From Bryopsis sp. KO-2023 (taxonomy: Eukaryota; Chlorophyta; Ulvophyceae; Bryopsidales; Bryopsidaceae): a DNA stretch of 64,000 nt. The position numbers were made by a program, and so were the translations under genes. Location: the NCBI GenBank assembly GCA_030272585.1, contig BSYQ01000005.1, forward strand, positions 4,867,501-4,931,500, given 5' to 3'. Below are positions 1-9,313 of the stretch, piece by piece. The notes beneath the pieces are model-generated. The model saw nothing but the letters and a program-made list of their open reading frames with translations, was not told the origin of the DNA and ran no database searches. Each line of letters begins with the position of its first letter. The stretch's first letter is position 1.

Positions 1-60
1 ATGGGCGGAGCTGGCTCGTTTCTTCACCGTTTTGAGCGAGAAAAGAAGCTTCGTGACCCT
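1..60. repeat. Right arm of a fold-back repeat, cut by the window start
   Basis: The first 60 bases match the right arm of the two fold-back elements that follow: a GGGCGGA-like start, then CTCGTTTCTTCACCGTTTT and GAGCGAGA. The left arm would lie before base 1. It has no sign of coding function. Confidence 0.55.
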
Positions 61-218
61 GAGTGAAAGCTTCACGCAGTGGTCAAGGTTTCCAAGCGAA
101 ATAAAGTGGTTTTACCCATGCATTCATCGAAACTAAAATTAGCTCAAAACAGAACCGTCCCAAAACGTTCGTTTCTCAGCTCCTACACTCTCGAGCACTC
201 CACCAACACTCGGAGCTC

Positions 219-372
219 ACCCAAACGAAGAGAACGAGCCCAGTCACGCTCGAAACGATCTGGAATCGGGCGAGTGCCGCCCATTTCTGTGGGATTCACA
301 GAAATGGGCGGAACTCGCCCGTTTCTCGACCGTTTCGAGCGCGACAGAGCTCGTTCTTCGCAGAAACGTTTT
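219..372. repeat. Fold-back (hairpin) repeat, copy 2
   Basis: Bases 267-291 and 297-321 are inverted copies of each other with one mismatch and a 5-base loop. Weaker complementarity continues outward to about 219 and 372, giving arms of about 70 bases. The arms contain the blocks GAGCGCGACAGAGCTCGTTC and CGTTTCGAGC. The open frames here are by-products of the palindrome and I do not call them genes. It resembles a fold-back MITE; no target-site duplication was recognised. Confidence 0.7.
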
Positions 373-669
373 CCTCACCCACCCACACCCCTAACTCGAA
401 AGAAAAACGAAAAAATAAAGACTTCTGACGGTAGAAACATGTTTATATAAAAGAGTAACTCCGTGAAAACATTCCCCGGCCTCGCCAGGCCACGAACGTC
501 TCTCAAACTCTAGCCCAACCTCAGCGAGATCCTAACGCAGGTGCCAACGAAGTTTCAAGCGAAACCGTGAACGGAGTCGCCGCTTCTGATTTCCGTTTCG
601 ATAGGTAAGGAAATTCCTTTATTCTTAGTTCGTTTTTTCTTTCGAGTGGGCTGTTTTTCCTGGCGGAGG

Positions 670-860
670 TCACTGCAGGTGGGTGGGCAAAGTGTTTCCG
701 CGCACAGCGAGCCCTGTCGCGCGGAAAACGGTGAAGAAACGAGCGAGTTCCGGCCATCCCTGTAATTTCCACAGGGATGGCGAGATCTCGCTCGTTTCTT
801 CGTCGTTTCCTGCGCGACAGGGTTCGCCGTGCGCGGAAAAACGTTTCTGAGGTGGAGGTG
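670..860. repeat. Fold-back (hairpin) repeat, copy 3
   Basis: Bases 754-763 and 771-780 form a perfect 10-bp stem around a 7-base loop. Arms of about 80-90 bases (684-763 against 771-850) are inverted copies at roughly 85% identity by eye. The arm sequence is the same family as 219-372: CGAGCGAG, GAAGAAACG, CCCTGTCGCGC and TTCCGCGCAC blocks in the same order. Two opposed open frames in this stretch come from the symmetry. Confidence 0.7.
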
Positions 861-1428
861 GGAGCGACGGGCCTTGTTGCGTTGAAAACGGTGGGCTGGC
901 GAGCCAGAACTTTGTTTTTTCTTTTTTTTTTTTTCTGGGGATCTCAGCGAGGACTCGAGGTACTCTCCTCCTGGGTAGAGTGTTCCTTCGTTTTGCAGTG
1001 GATTTCCTCCCAACATCGCTTCCCAGCTCCCACCCTCCCAACATCAACAAAAAGGACAAAGGAAAGAGACGACTGGGGGCGCCGTCAAGTGTGGCACCCG
1101 GGCGCAAGGTTGACACTTGGTGAAGGTCCTTGTGCGTTTCGCGCTGTCTGATCGTCCGGCCAGGTCGCGGCGTGGCGTGGGTCGGACGGGATCGTCGCGA
1201 TCAGGCATCGATCGTACGACGCGTGCGTCGCGCTACGAGCGCGACGATGGGACGATCGGGCGCTACCATGTGACGATAGCCCCCATTATCGCTGCACTTG
1301 TGCAGCGGATGACCCCCTTTTTGAAGAGGTCAGATGACTCCGAAAACAAGCCCAGTTTCTTGGCTCCCTTGAAAGCACTGCATTTGTTGAAAGGAAAAAT
1401 TTGGTGTTTTTGGCAGTGTTTCGTCGAC

Positions 1429-2230
1429 ATGCCAGACCAGCAGAACGCCACGGGAGCGAAACGCACAAAATGTCCTGACGAGGTGATGAGGGCGATTTAT
1501 GGCACGACGGAGAACAAGAAGGAGGCTTACGACGCTTCGTTGCAGAGGTAGCGTTCTCCACAGCGATTTTTTTTTTGCCCTGCATAAACTACTCCACACC
1601 GTGCGGGCTACTTTTGATTTCGTGCAATACGAGACAGATGCATTGAAAAATCTCCTATTTTTCCTTTGATTTTGGGGTCCATGAAAAAAAAAACTTGTGG
1701 AAAGGCTGTGGTGAATTGGAAGATCGCATATGATGCCACTGAGAGAAAAATGGTTTTTTTATTAATGCTCACCTATCAAGTCCTGTTCACAGTTTGGGCA
1801 AGAATGTGTGGAATTTGGTGGCAAAAAATGGGCCATGCCCACATTTCTGGCAAAAACTCTGGGGCACTGGGGCCATCAAATTTCAGTTTTTACAAAGAAC
1901 CGTTGAATCCTTGCACACAATATCAGATCTGTATGGTTGGGAGCCCTCCAGAAAGAGTTTTCATTACACACAATCATAATCGAAATAGGCAAGGGCAGTG
2001 TCATGCGGGCTCTTGATTGCTCAGAATTTTCGAAAGATTTTCCATTTTTGTTTGTTTTTTACCTTTTATTTTTTGCTTGTTACAGGTGGTGGAAAGAGTA
2101 TTCTGCCCGAAAAAACGACGAAGAGGAGGAGCATGTCGCGGATTCGTTGCTGTACGATGAAAGGTGTCATTTGCCAAGAACGGTTGAAAGGCCCGACTGT
2201 GCTGAGCCCTACCAAGAAAGGTCCTCGTGA
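1429..2230 (+). CDS. Small charged protein, 87 aa, two exons, function unknown
   Basis: Exons 1429-1547 and 2086-2230. The donor is AG|GTAGCG, the acceptor TTACAG|G, and the phase-2 junction restores an Arg codon. The start is the ATG at 1429, because upstream sequence in this frame lies in GC-rich repeat DNA. The product begins MPDQQNATGAKRTKCPDE, then has a helical region (YGTTENKKEAYDASLQRWW) and a run of acidic residues (NDEEEEH). It ends in a Cys/Pro-rich tail. The size and two spaced cysteines (DERCHLPR, RPDCAEP) recall small mitochondrial assembly factors, but I do not recognise the family. There is no membrane span. The model rests on splice-site quality and protein-like composition only. 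Confidence 0.45.
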
Positions 2231-4098
2231 CAAGACCAACATTCTTCCTGCCGAGCGTTCCATTTTTTCCTTTCTTTTCAAGTTTTATCCACCTTGTTGA
2301 TATGTGGGGGCGTTCGAGACGCATGGGTTACTTTCGAGTGGTCTGAATGCGGAATTCTGATTGGGAGTACTTGGTTGAAACACTGAATTGCTTTCATCTC
2401 GAGCACTGTGTGTATTTTTTTTAACCATTCGATTCTGAATGGATTGACAACGGCACAAGGAAAGCTGTCATTTGCGGGCCCTATCTGGTTGTATCATTCA
2501 TTTGGTTGGGTTGCTTTTATTTTTTTGGTTAGTCGACTTTCTCGCTGTGGCTAGCTTGTGCTGATTTTTCCCTCCCCAAGGCTGAAAGTACATCGGCTGA
2601 GGAGTTGGTACTGTTGAAAGGGGGTGGGTTTGATTGGATGTACGAACTTTGGTTGAGTCATTTCTGAGGGGCTACTCACAATCTTTGCCATCCCAGTGCA
2701 TTGTGAATCAGGATTGAGAAAACTTTGAACACTTGTAACACTTGTTATGGGTTTTCACAACGCTTGCCCAGGGTGACGACCAGTGTATTTTTTAAAATTT
2801 CACTGGCCCCAATGTGGCCCTAAGTTTGGCCATTCCATCTAGTTGTGACCCTTGGCCCCAATTTGTCCGAAAAAAAAAGAATGTGGCCCAACTTCAAAAA
2901 CAGAAATTACAAGGCTTGGTGTTTATATAGCATTTATTTAATGTTGTTGGTCTTGATTTTTGTGGAAACTGAATTAATTTCTTGGATGTGACCCAGGCGT
3001 TACAAACTTTGGGTGAATGTGGCCTTTTTGTGGCCCATCATCTTGTAATAAAACGTTTCTGCACTTTTGTGGCCCAAAATAAGCCATTCTGATTTTTTCG
3101 GGGGCCAAAAGGGGCCACAAAAAAATACACTGGTGACAACTCCTTGTGAAGTCAGACGACACAGTGTGCCAGTCTTTTTCAACAGTCACCCAGACTTAAA
3201 AATCAGAATATTCAATATGGATTGATTGATTGGGCAGAACAAAATTGCCTCATTATATTAATAATAAATAAAAATAATTTGATGAGTATTGTCAGATGGA
3301 CTTGGGTATGTTGTCAGATTTGTTTTGCTGTATGTTGTCAGATTTGTTTTGCTCCATGTTCTTCACAGCAACATTTCGCAAACAGAAGAAATCAATTCCT
3401 TCATCTGACGCTTGTGGATACCCAAGGTATACCATGACCTCTCTGCCCCATGAAGTCGACCTGCCACGACAGAGATGGATGTGCAGAAATCACAATTGCA
3501 GCATTCCATGGGCAGCAAGTGTTCGACCATGCACTTCTGTATTTGCTGGAAAAGAAGCTACAGTTGGGTCGACTCCACATTCACCTTCCCCCACACAAAA
3601 AGAACTCCAAAATAAAAAGAAACCCAATAATCGCCCTGCACTTCATTTTGCCCCAAAAGCGGTGAGCTGCTTTTTAAAAAAAACGTGTCGGAACAACGTT
3701 TCACCAAGAAAAACCAAAAATTCCAGAGCGAGGCAAAACATGCACCATACCACCCAGTTTCCCAATCGATGATTATCCAAAGTGGGAGGGGAAGAGAAAC
3801 ACTTTCCCACTCGTACAAACTCTCAGCACACAAAGCTCATGCTTCTCATTCAAACGTTTGCTGTCCTTGTTGTTTGTTGTTTCACTTATGCAGAGGCCTT
3901 CTGGGCCAAGATAATTCCGACTGCAAAACCACCAGCACAATCACCAGTCAGATTCGACAATTGGAGGGTAAAACCAGCTTGGCTAAGGTAAAGGAGGACA
4001 GGCAAAAGATGGGTTTTAAGCGAGCAATTCCACTAAACACCATATTTGTTTGTTTTGGAGTGCTCAATGAAACAGTGGGAAAATGATAGTTGGATTTG
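2231..4098. other. Intergenic region with a hAT MITE and short direct repeats
   Basis: No convincing exon is visible on either strand. The stretch holds the 352-bp MITE at 2781-3132. It also holds a short tandem duplication at about 3309-3352, where TATGTTGTCAGATTTG is repeated and each copy is followed by TTTTGCT. The open frames are short and lack plausible splice partners. Confidence 0.6.
2781..3132. mobile_element. hAT-type MITE, 352 bp, with 8-bp target-site duplication
   Basis: Both ends carry the same 13-bp terminal inverted repeat, CAGTGTATTTTTT. The flanks are GTGACGAC (2773-2780) and GTGACAAC (3133-3140), an 8-bp duplication with one mismatch. An 8-bp duplication with CAGTG-type ends is characteristic of hAT elements. 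The interior repeats the block TGGGGCCA/TGGCCC and has no coding capacity. A diverged copy in the opposite orientation lies at 17091-17380. The ends differ from those of the full hAT element at 17837, so it probably depends on another family. Confidence 0.8.
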
Positions 4099-5383
4099 TT
4101 AGAAAAAGAACTCACCGATAAGACCGTAAAGCGCCAAAGCCTCAGCGAAAATGAGAATCAAAATCATCCCGACGAACAGCTTGGGCTGCTGAGCATTAGC
4201 CCTGTGTGGGTGGGACAAAAAGCACTCAACAATGCCGAAGTATTCAACAGACGATACTGATTGTCCCAGCAAGCATCCTGACAGGTCTCTCAAAACGGTG
4301 GTGGCAGTGGTTTGATTTTTCCCTTCCCTCCGCCCCCCCCCCCAAAAAAAAAAAGTATTGGGCAATCTGCAATGATTAGGATTCATACCTGACACCAGAG
4401 TCTCCCACAATTCCAATGGCCATACCAGCAGCAAGACCAGCAAGTCCGCAGGACAGACCAGATGCAAGATGGGCATAACCCTTGTAGAGGGTGTACTCAG
4501 CAGGGTCGACTGCCAGGGAAAAACAAAAAAAAGTGAATCTTGATCTTCCATGGGAGAAAGGGAATTTTTTTCAGACTGAAAGATAGATGATGTGTCAAGA
4601 TTATCGACCCATATAAACCACTCGTTCATAAAACAGAAAAGGGAAAAGGGGAAAAAAGCAGGTGGGTCTGCAAGTCCCTGCCCAGTTTGGCTCCCAAGTT
4701 TTATATATTTTATGCTGTGTGTTTTTCCTGTGATGAAAACTCGTGGCCTTGCTTTGGGTTGCTGGGGACACTTACTTCCGGTACTGATAATGACAGCAAT
4801 AATAAGCCCGTAGATACCCAACACTCCAGCCATAACGACTGGGACGATGGACTTCATGACGAGCTCGGGTCGCATCACTCCCATGGACGCGATACCGACA
4901 CCACTCTTGGCGGTTCCATAGGCGGCACCCAAACCTGAGCAGGAAAACAAGCGGGACGTTAATTCTCTGCTCCGGACTCGCTGCGAGAGGCACCTGGTCG
5001 CAAAGGGCGCTCCGTTTCGTTGCAGAAATGTCTTGGGGCTCGGTCATAGTGAGTGTGGTTTAGATCTAAAGTAATCGCGGAGGTTTGTCACCCTATAGCG
5101 AGAGATTCGACAGCTTCCAGAGAATGTCCTAACCGAGTTGAGAGTCTGCCAATCCCCTTCCAGGCAAGAAAACGAAAGAACAGAGGGATCACACGGCAGC
5201 TCAGCCCCCAGTGTTGTAGATCTGGTGGAAAAGACGCAACAAACTCCCCCCCCATTCGAAAAACACGACAGAGAGCTCACAAGCGAAGACCAAGGCAGCA
5301 GCGGCCCCGATGAAACCGAAGAAGGGGGCGGTCTCGTTATGCTCGACAGCATCCTGGAGCAAAATTCTGCCAACGCCGTCCAT
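4099..5383 (-). CDS. VMA3: V-type proton ATPase 16-kDa proteolipid subunit c
   Basis: Four exons: 5281-5383, 4776-4934, 4389-4509 and 4099-4201. Together they encode 161 aa, the usual size for the family. This subunit forms the proton-carrying ring of the V0 sector in vacuolar and endosomal membranes. The sequence has the family hallmarks in order: [39 protein letters not shown] and [20 protein letters not shown]. The fourth helix reads [14 protein letters not shown], and its Glu148 is the proton-binding carboxylate. Four membrane helices are visible. The first junction splits a Cys codon (ACLGAAY), and all four exons keep phase. The start is the only ATG before the conserved region. Nothing is missing. 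Confidence 0.97.
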
Positions 5384-6241
5384 GGTTTCGTCTCTTTACG
5401 GTTGAGAGCCCTTAAAATTTTTTAAAGCGGAAACACAAATCCCAAGTGTGCGATAATTGAAGTCGAAAGCAGCCCCCACCGAAGACATGCAAAAGCGGGA
5501 GGAGTTTTGTCAGGCAGGAGAGCCACAGATCAGCCCAGTCGATTGGCCATTTTTCATTCCGTACTACTAACAAATTGCCATGTGACCCCGCAGAGACGGA
5601 AAGGGTCGTCCTCCCTTTTTTCCTCCACCCAAATCAGTTCAAATAGGGTAAACAGGGGAAGTTTTCCAGGAAACTGCCTGTTCTTTGGCTTGTTTGGGGT
5701 TCTGTTTCATTTGAGGAGGTCAAACTATTATGGCAGGAAATATCAGCTTTGACCCAGCAATAAAGCCAGAGCTGCAGAATGCAATCACACAACTGTCCAG
5801 GATTCCACAAATTCGTTTGGCCTTTCTGACTGGCCTTTCCGACAGGCTTTTCTAACAACACCACTACAGAAATGTATTTGCTTCCCCAATCTCTCTCTCT
5901 CTCCACCCCCCACAGAAAAAAAGGAAACAGCACCTGTTCCCTGACCCCTCCTGACACTTTAAAAAAGATAATTCTGCAAATCTAGCAGGGAAATTATCCT
6001 CCACCCGTCACAGTCACAAACCCTGGCTACTAGCACATACAATGAAAACTACTACAAATGGCAGCAAACAATAGGTACTACATTATCCCCCTGATTCAAC
6101 CCTCCTCCGCAAAGCACCTCTTTTTTTCCCCTTTCGAACTCGATGTTCACAATATTACCACCAAATCTTATTTCCCCTCAAACAACCATGCATATTTTCT
6201 CTATCCATATGTGGATTGTTTCTTCTGGCCCCTGAAATCGC
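5384..6241. other. Intergenic, no feature seen
   Basis: This stretch lies upstream of the V-ATPase gene and downstream of the gene ending at 6242, both on the minus strand. It contains short CT-rich runs and no convincing exon. It presumably includes the VMA3 promoter and the 3' untranslated region of the neighbour. Confidence 0.5.
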
Positions 6242-7567
6242 TTAGGACCGATCTCGCTGCACCCTTTCTTTTTTCGGACTGGTTACAAATTTCAAATCAG
6301 GAATTCTGAGGGGCTCCAGCCCAGCTCTCCTACGCAACCTCTTCAGAGATGCTTCGCACGTTCCATCCAATAGCACCTCAACTTCCTTGATTTTCTTCAC
6401 CGTCAAACTTTTCGTGGACGGTGATCCCACCGAGCTTCTGTTCTGAATTCTAAAAATAGGTTGAATCTGTGGCTTCCCCCCATTCTCGACCGGGTGGCCG
6501 TCGTCAGTTCCGTATTTCCGCCCCAAGCATCCCTCCTTGAATTGGACTCTTTTCTGTGTGAGATTCTTGCTCCTTTTTAAAGCGGATTGCTTCGGAACGG
6601 CTTTCGTGTATTTCGAACAGCGAGGGGAGGCTCCACCATCCACTTCTTCTTCTTCTTTTTCTCCTTCAGATGTCGGGTTCTTGCTGGGATGCTCCCATGG
6701 CCTGGTTAAACCACCAGCCAGCTCTTTGTGGATGCTAGACTGACCCTGGACAGAGCTGGCGTTCAAACACTCATCCCCGATTGCCGAACCGCACGATTTC
6801 CTTCCATCCACTTCATTTTGCTGCAGCAGCACATGGGCTGGATGCTGTGAATCTGGTGCAGTCCATGGCTTCTCTAATTTTGCCCTTTTCGCTCGAGATT
6901 TCTTTCGCAGTGGTGGCCAGTTGTCAGGAAGTCCCAATGCAGCCTCCAGCGAAGATGGATCCCTGCATCTCTTTTTGCTGTTTTGAGACCTCCTGGTCAG
7001 CACAAGAAAAATAGAATTGTGAGTCAGACTGTACAGTTACATATGTTCCACATCCTCCACAGCCATTCTTGAAAAATTGATTCACAGGGTGTAAGCCACA
7101 CCAGCACAATATCAACAAATTTCCAATAGCTGCAGGTTCTTTTTATGAGAAATTGAATGTGAAGAAAAACAACTCAATAACTTGAAACAAATGTCAACAC
7201 CAGCAAGAAAAGACGTCGTTAATCGTCAAACAGGAAGCGGCAATCCCTAGGCACACGCAAACTCACCAAGCACGTTTCCTCCACGCCGCATACACTCCAT
7301 CGAGCACGTTTCTCAAGCCTTGGCTTTCTCCAGACCTGAGTCAAGCAACGCCAACAAGTCAGTGGGGCAGCACAATCCACAATCCCTTAGCGAGTGCTGC
7401 TTGAGTCGGACTTCCGTTCATAAAGTCAGGAGGTGTGGGGTGCAAACGCAAGGAATTCATTCTTACGGTGTCTGGTGGAGTCGGCGGTTCGTGGCAGCAG
7501 CTCGCCTCAACCTCATCTTGATCACTGGTGCGTCCAAATCGTCAAGACGGCTGGAAATTCGAGACAT
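6242..7567 (-). CDS. Basic, Lys/Arg-rich protein, about 283 aa, function unknown
   Basis: Exons 7467-7567 and 6242-6992. The donor is CC|GTAAGA and the acceptor CTGACCAG|G, and the phase-2 junction gives Pro. The start is the ATG at 7567 (MSRISSRLDDLDAPVIKMRL). Earlier ATGs in this frame are absent after a stop near 7720. The protein is low in hydrophobic residues and strongly basic. It has nuclear-localisation-like clusters (LRKKSRAKRAKLEK, LKRLRRRAG) and an acidic run (GEKEEEEVDGG). It looks like a disordered nuclear or nucleolar protein. A short repeated-type motif VLTVKKIKEVEVLLDGT-like region near the C terminus may be a folded segment. I do not recognise the family. Confidence 0.55.
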
Positions 7568-8135
7568 GCAACGAGCATGCAAATCGCCAAGTTCCCAATT
7601 CTGCTCGAAAGGACTTCGTGGCGTGCTTTCTCTTCGTGATTTCTTGTGATATATTGGGACTGACTCTGGTTGGCGGTTGTGGACTTGGAGGTTGGTGGCC
7701 GTGTGGTTTGGTTAGAAAAACACCGTGCAGACGCCATGGTTAATTTGCTCAACAGTTCTGACAGCACCAGATCGTGTACCACACTAATTTGTGTGAACAT
7801 CACACTTCCATTGACTGTAATTCTTTGCCTCCATTCTTCCAATTCCCATGCTCCCTATTCATGCTTAGGGCAACGGGATGCACCTGTTTTTTTGATTAGA
7901 TTTCAGCCAACTTTTAAACGATACGATCATCAAACAAGAAAAAAACCAATGCAACTTTCTTCCTCTTCATCACAAGAAATCTTGGTTCCAAGACCTCCTC
8001 CAAACAATACAATTAAGAATGCATAATGCCTCAGCCCACCCCACAAGAATGAAGTTTCCCCACACCAGGTGAAAAAAGAATACAAATCCCCCCAAATTGC
8101 TCAGAAGATGAGCAAACGCAGCACATCCACCTAAC
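7568..8135. other. Intergenic, one unsupported open frame
   Basis: This gap separates two minus-strand genes. An ATG-initiated frame starts at 7737 on the minus strand (MASARCFSNQTTRPPTSK) and runs to a stop at 7522. It overlaps the first exon of the neighbouring gene in another frame. It could be leader sequence, and I do not call it a gene. Confidence 0.4.
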
Positions 8136-9169
8136 TCATGACTGGGCTCGCCGCTGATCATCCTCAGACACGCAACATACCTCCATTCCCATTCTAACCA
8201 TCAGCAATTCGGAAACCTTGTTCGCCACATCGTAAGGTCCAGTATACGTCTCAGTGAAATCGAACGATGTCAGCTCCGCCCCCAAAGAAAGCAACACAGT
8301 ACCTGATAATACGACGAAGAAAACCTTGACACTCCATTCAACAAACAACCCAACTATTGTGGCAGCCAACCTTGTCGAATAACCTGTCGTTGCATGCGTC
8401 TAAAGACACAATAGCTAAAACTTTTACTATGAATCTTCAGAATTTTTAAAAAGACAAAAATTCAAAGCTCAACTTCTGACTTTGGGTTTTGGGTGGCTTT
8501 TTCTCTGGCTTGCGAAGTGGCTTCTCTGATGTTTTAACACCACTTTGAGTCTGTCTGGACGGTGTACCTAGATCAGTTTCCCCTTCCCTCCGAAGTCTCG
8601 AAAGGATGGATGCCGCCTCATCTCCAACCTCTTTGTGTATGTCCAAAACCTCCCACTCTTCATCCAGCCACGACTGGATCTGACTGCTTATCCCTTCAAG
8701 AACAAAGCCCAAACAACACATACGGCAAAGTACAATACCCATTGACAACCAATTTTTCAGTGAGGGGATGTCAGGGTCCATTGACCTCAGCACACACACA
8801 TGGTACACACAAACACTCAACTTTCAACTCACAATCCTCAGATAACACCAACCGAAATCTATCCCCCAACCTATGAAACGATACTTCAATTCTCCCCATT
8901 TGATCACCTCCCACAGGACGCAAATGCTACTCACATGTGCATTCGCTGTCCAGAGCCGCCTCCGACTCTACCGGAGTTAATGTCACCCCCTCGTTCCCCT
9001 CTTCGGTACAGCGTACTGACACACAACGAGATCGGCTCCTGACGCTTTTGACGTCGTGACGGCTGAGATCCACGTATCGAAGAGGAACCGCCACACGCCA
9101 ACGATGAATGCATGATTTGATGTTACTGGGGGGACGCAACACCCCGGAGGCACAGTGAACCAACAGCAT
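8136..9169 (-). CDS. Small protein with Arg-rich leader and a conserved-looking helical domain, about 175 aa
   Basis: Exons 8935-9169, 8568-8693 and 8136-8302, all joined in phase 1. The start is the ATG at 9169. The first 75 residues are rich in Arg, Ser and Val with few acids at the start (MLLVHCASGVLRPPSNIK), as in mitochondrial or plastid targeting peptides. The rest reads like a compact helical domain: IQSWLDEEWEVLDIHKEVG, then RREGETDLGTVLLSLGAELT, then SFDFTETYTGPYDVANKVSE. From memory this resembles small chloroplast or cyanobacterial proteins of unknown function, but I cannot name the family. Exon 2 uses a CTTGAAG|G acceptor, which is not ideal. The last exon might instead splice at 8181 (GAG|GTATGT) to further exons. 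Confidence 0.45.
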
Positions 9170-9313
9170 TGCGAGTGTGTGGGCAGGAGGTGTGTGCGGA
9201 CTGGCAGTTGCAAGCTCTCACTGTTCCTGCCGACACACATGACACATGACGTGAATTCTTGTCTTCTCAACGGACGTGTTCAAAGCCCCTCTCTGCGATT
9301 CTGACGCTTGGTG
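9170..9313. promoter_or_regulatory. Compact divergent promoter region, 144 bp
   Basis: The two start codons (minus at 9169, plus at 9314) are only 144 bp apart, so both genes probably share promoter sequence here. No clear TATA box was seen. Both predicted products begin with organelle-targeting-like leaders. Confidence 0.45.

Noticed and set aside
521..1151. Several overlapping open frames on both strands of the first kilobase
   Set aside because: They are produced by the fold-back palindromes: both strands encode similar Arg/Pro-rich peptides, and there are no splice sites or domains.
3222..4086. Plus-strand open frames of 70-160 codons
   Set aside because: Low-complexity or non-globular composition, no motif and no plausible exon joins.
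7522..7842. Minus-strand frame MASARCFSNQTTRPPTSK
   Set aside because: It overlaps the first exon of the 6242-7567 gene in another frame. It ends in a stop where the other frame has a good donor.
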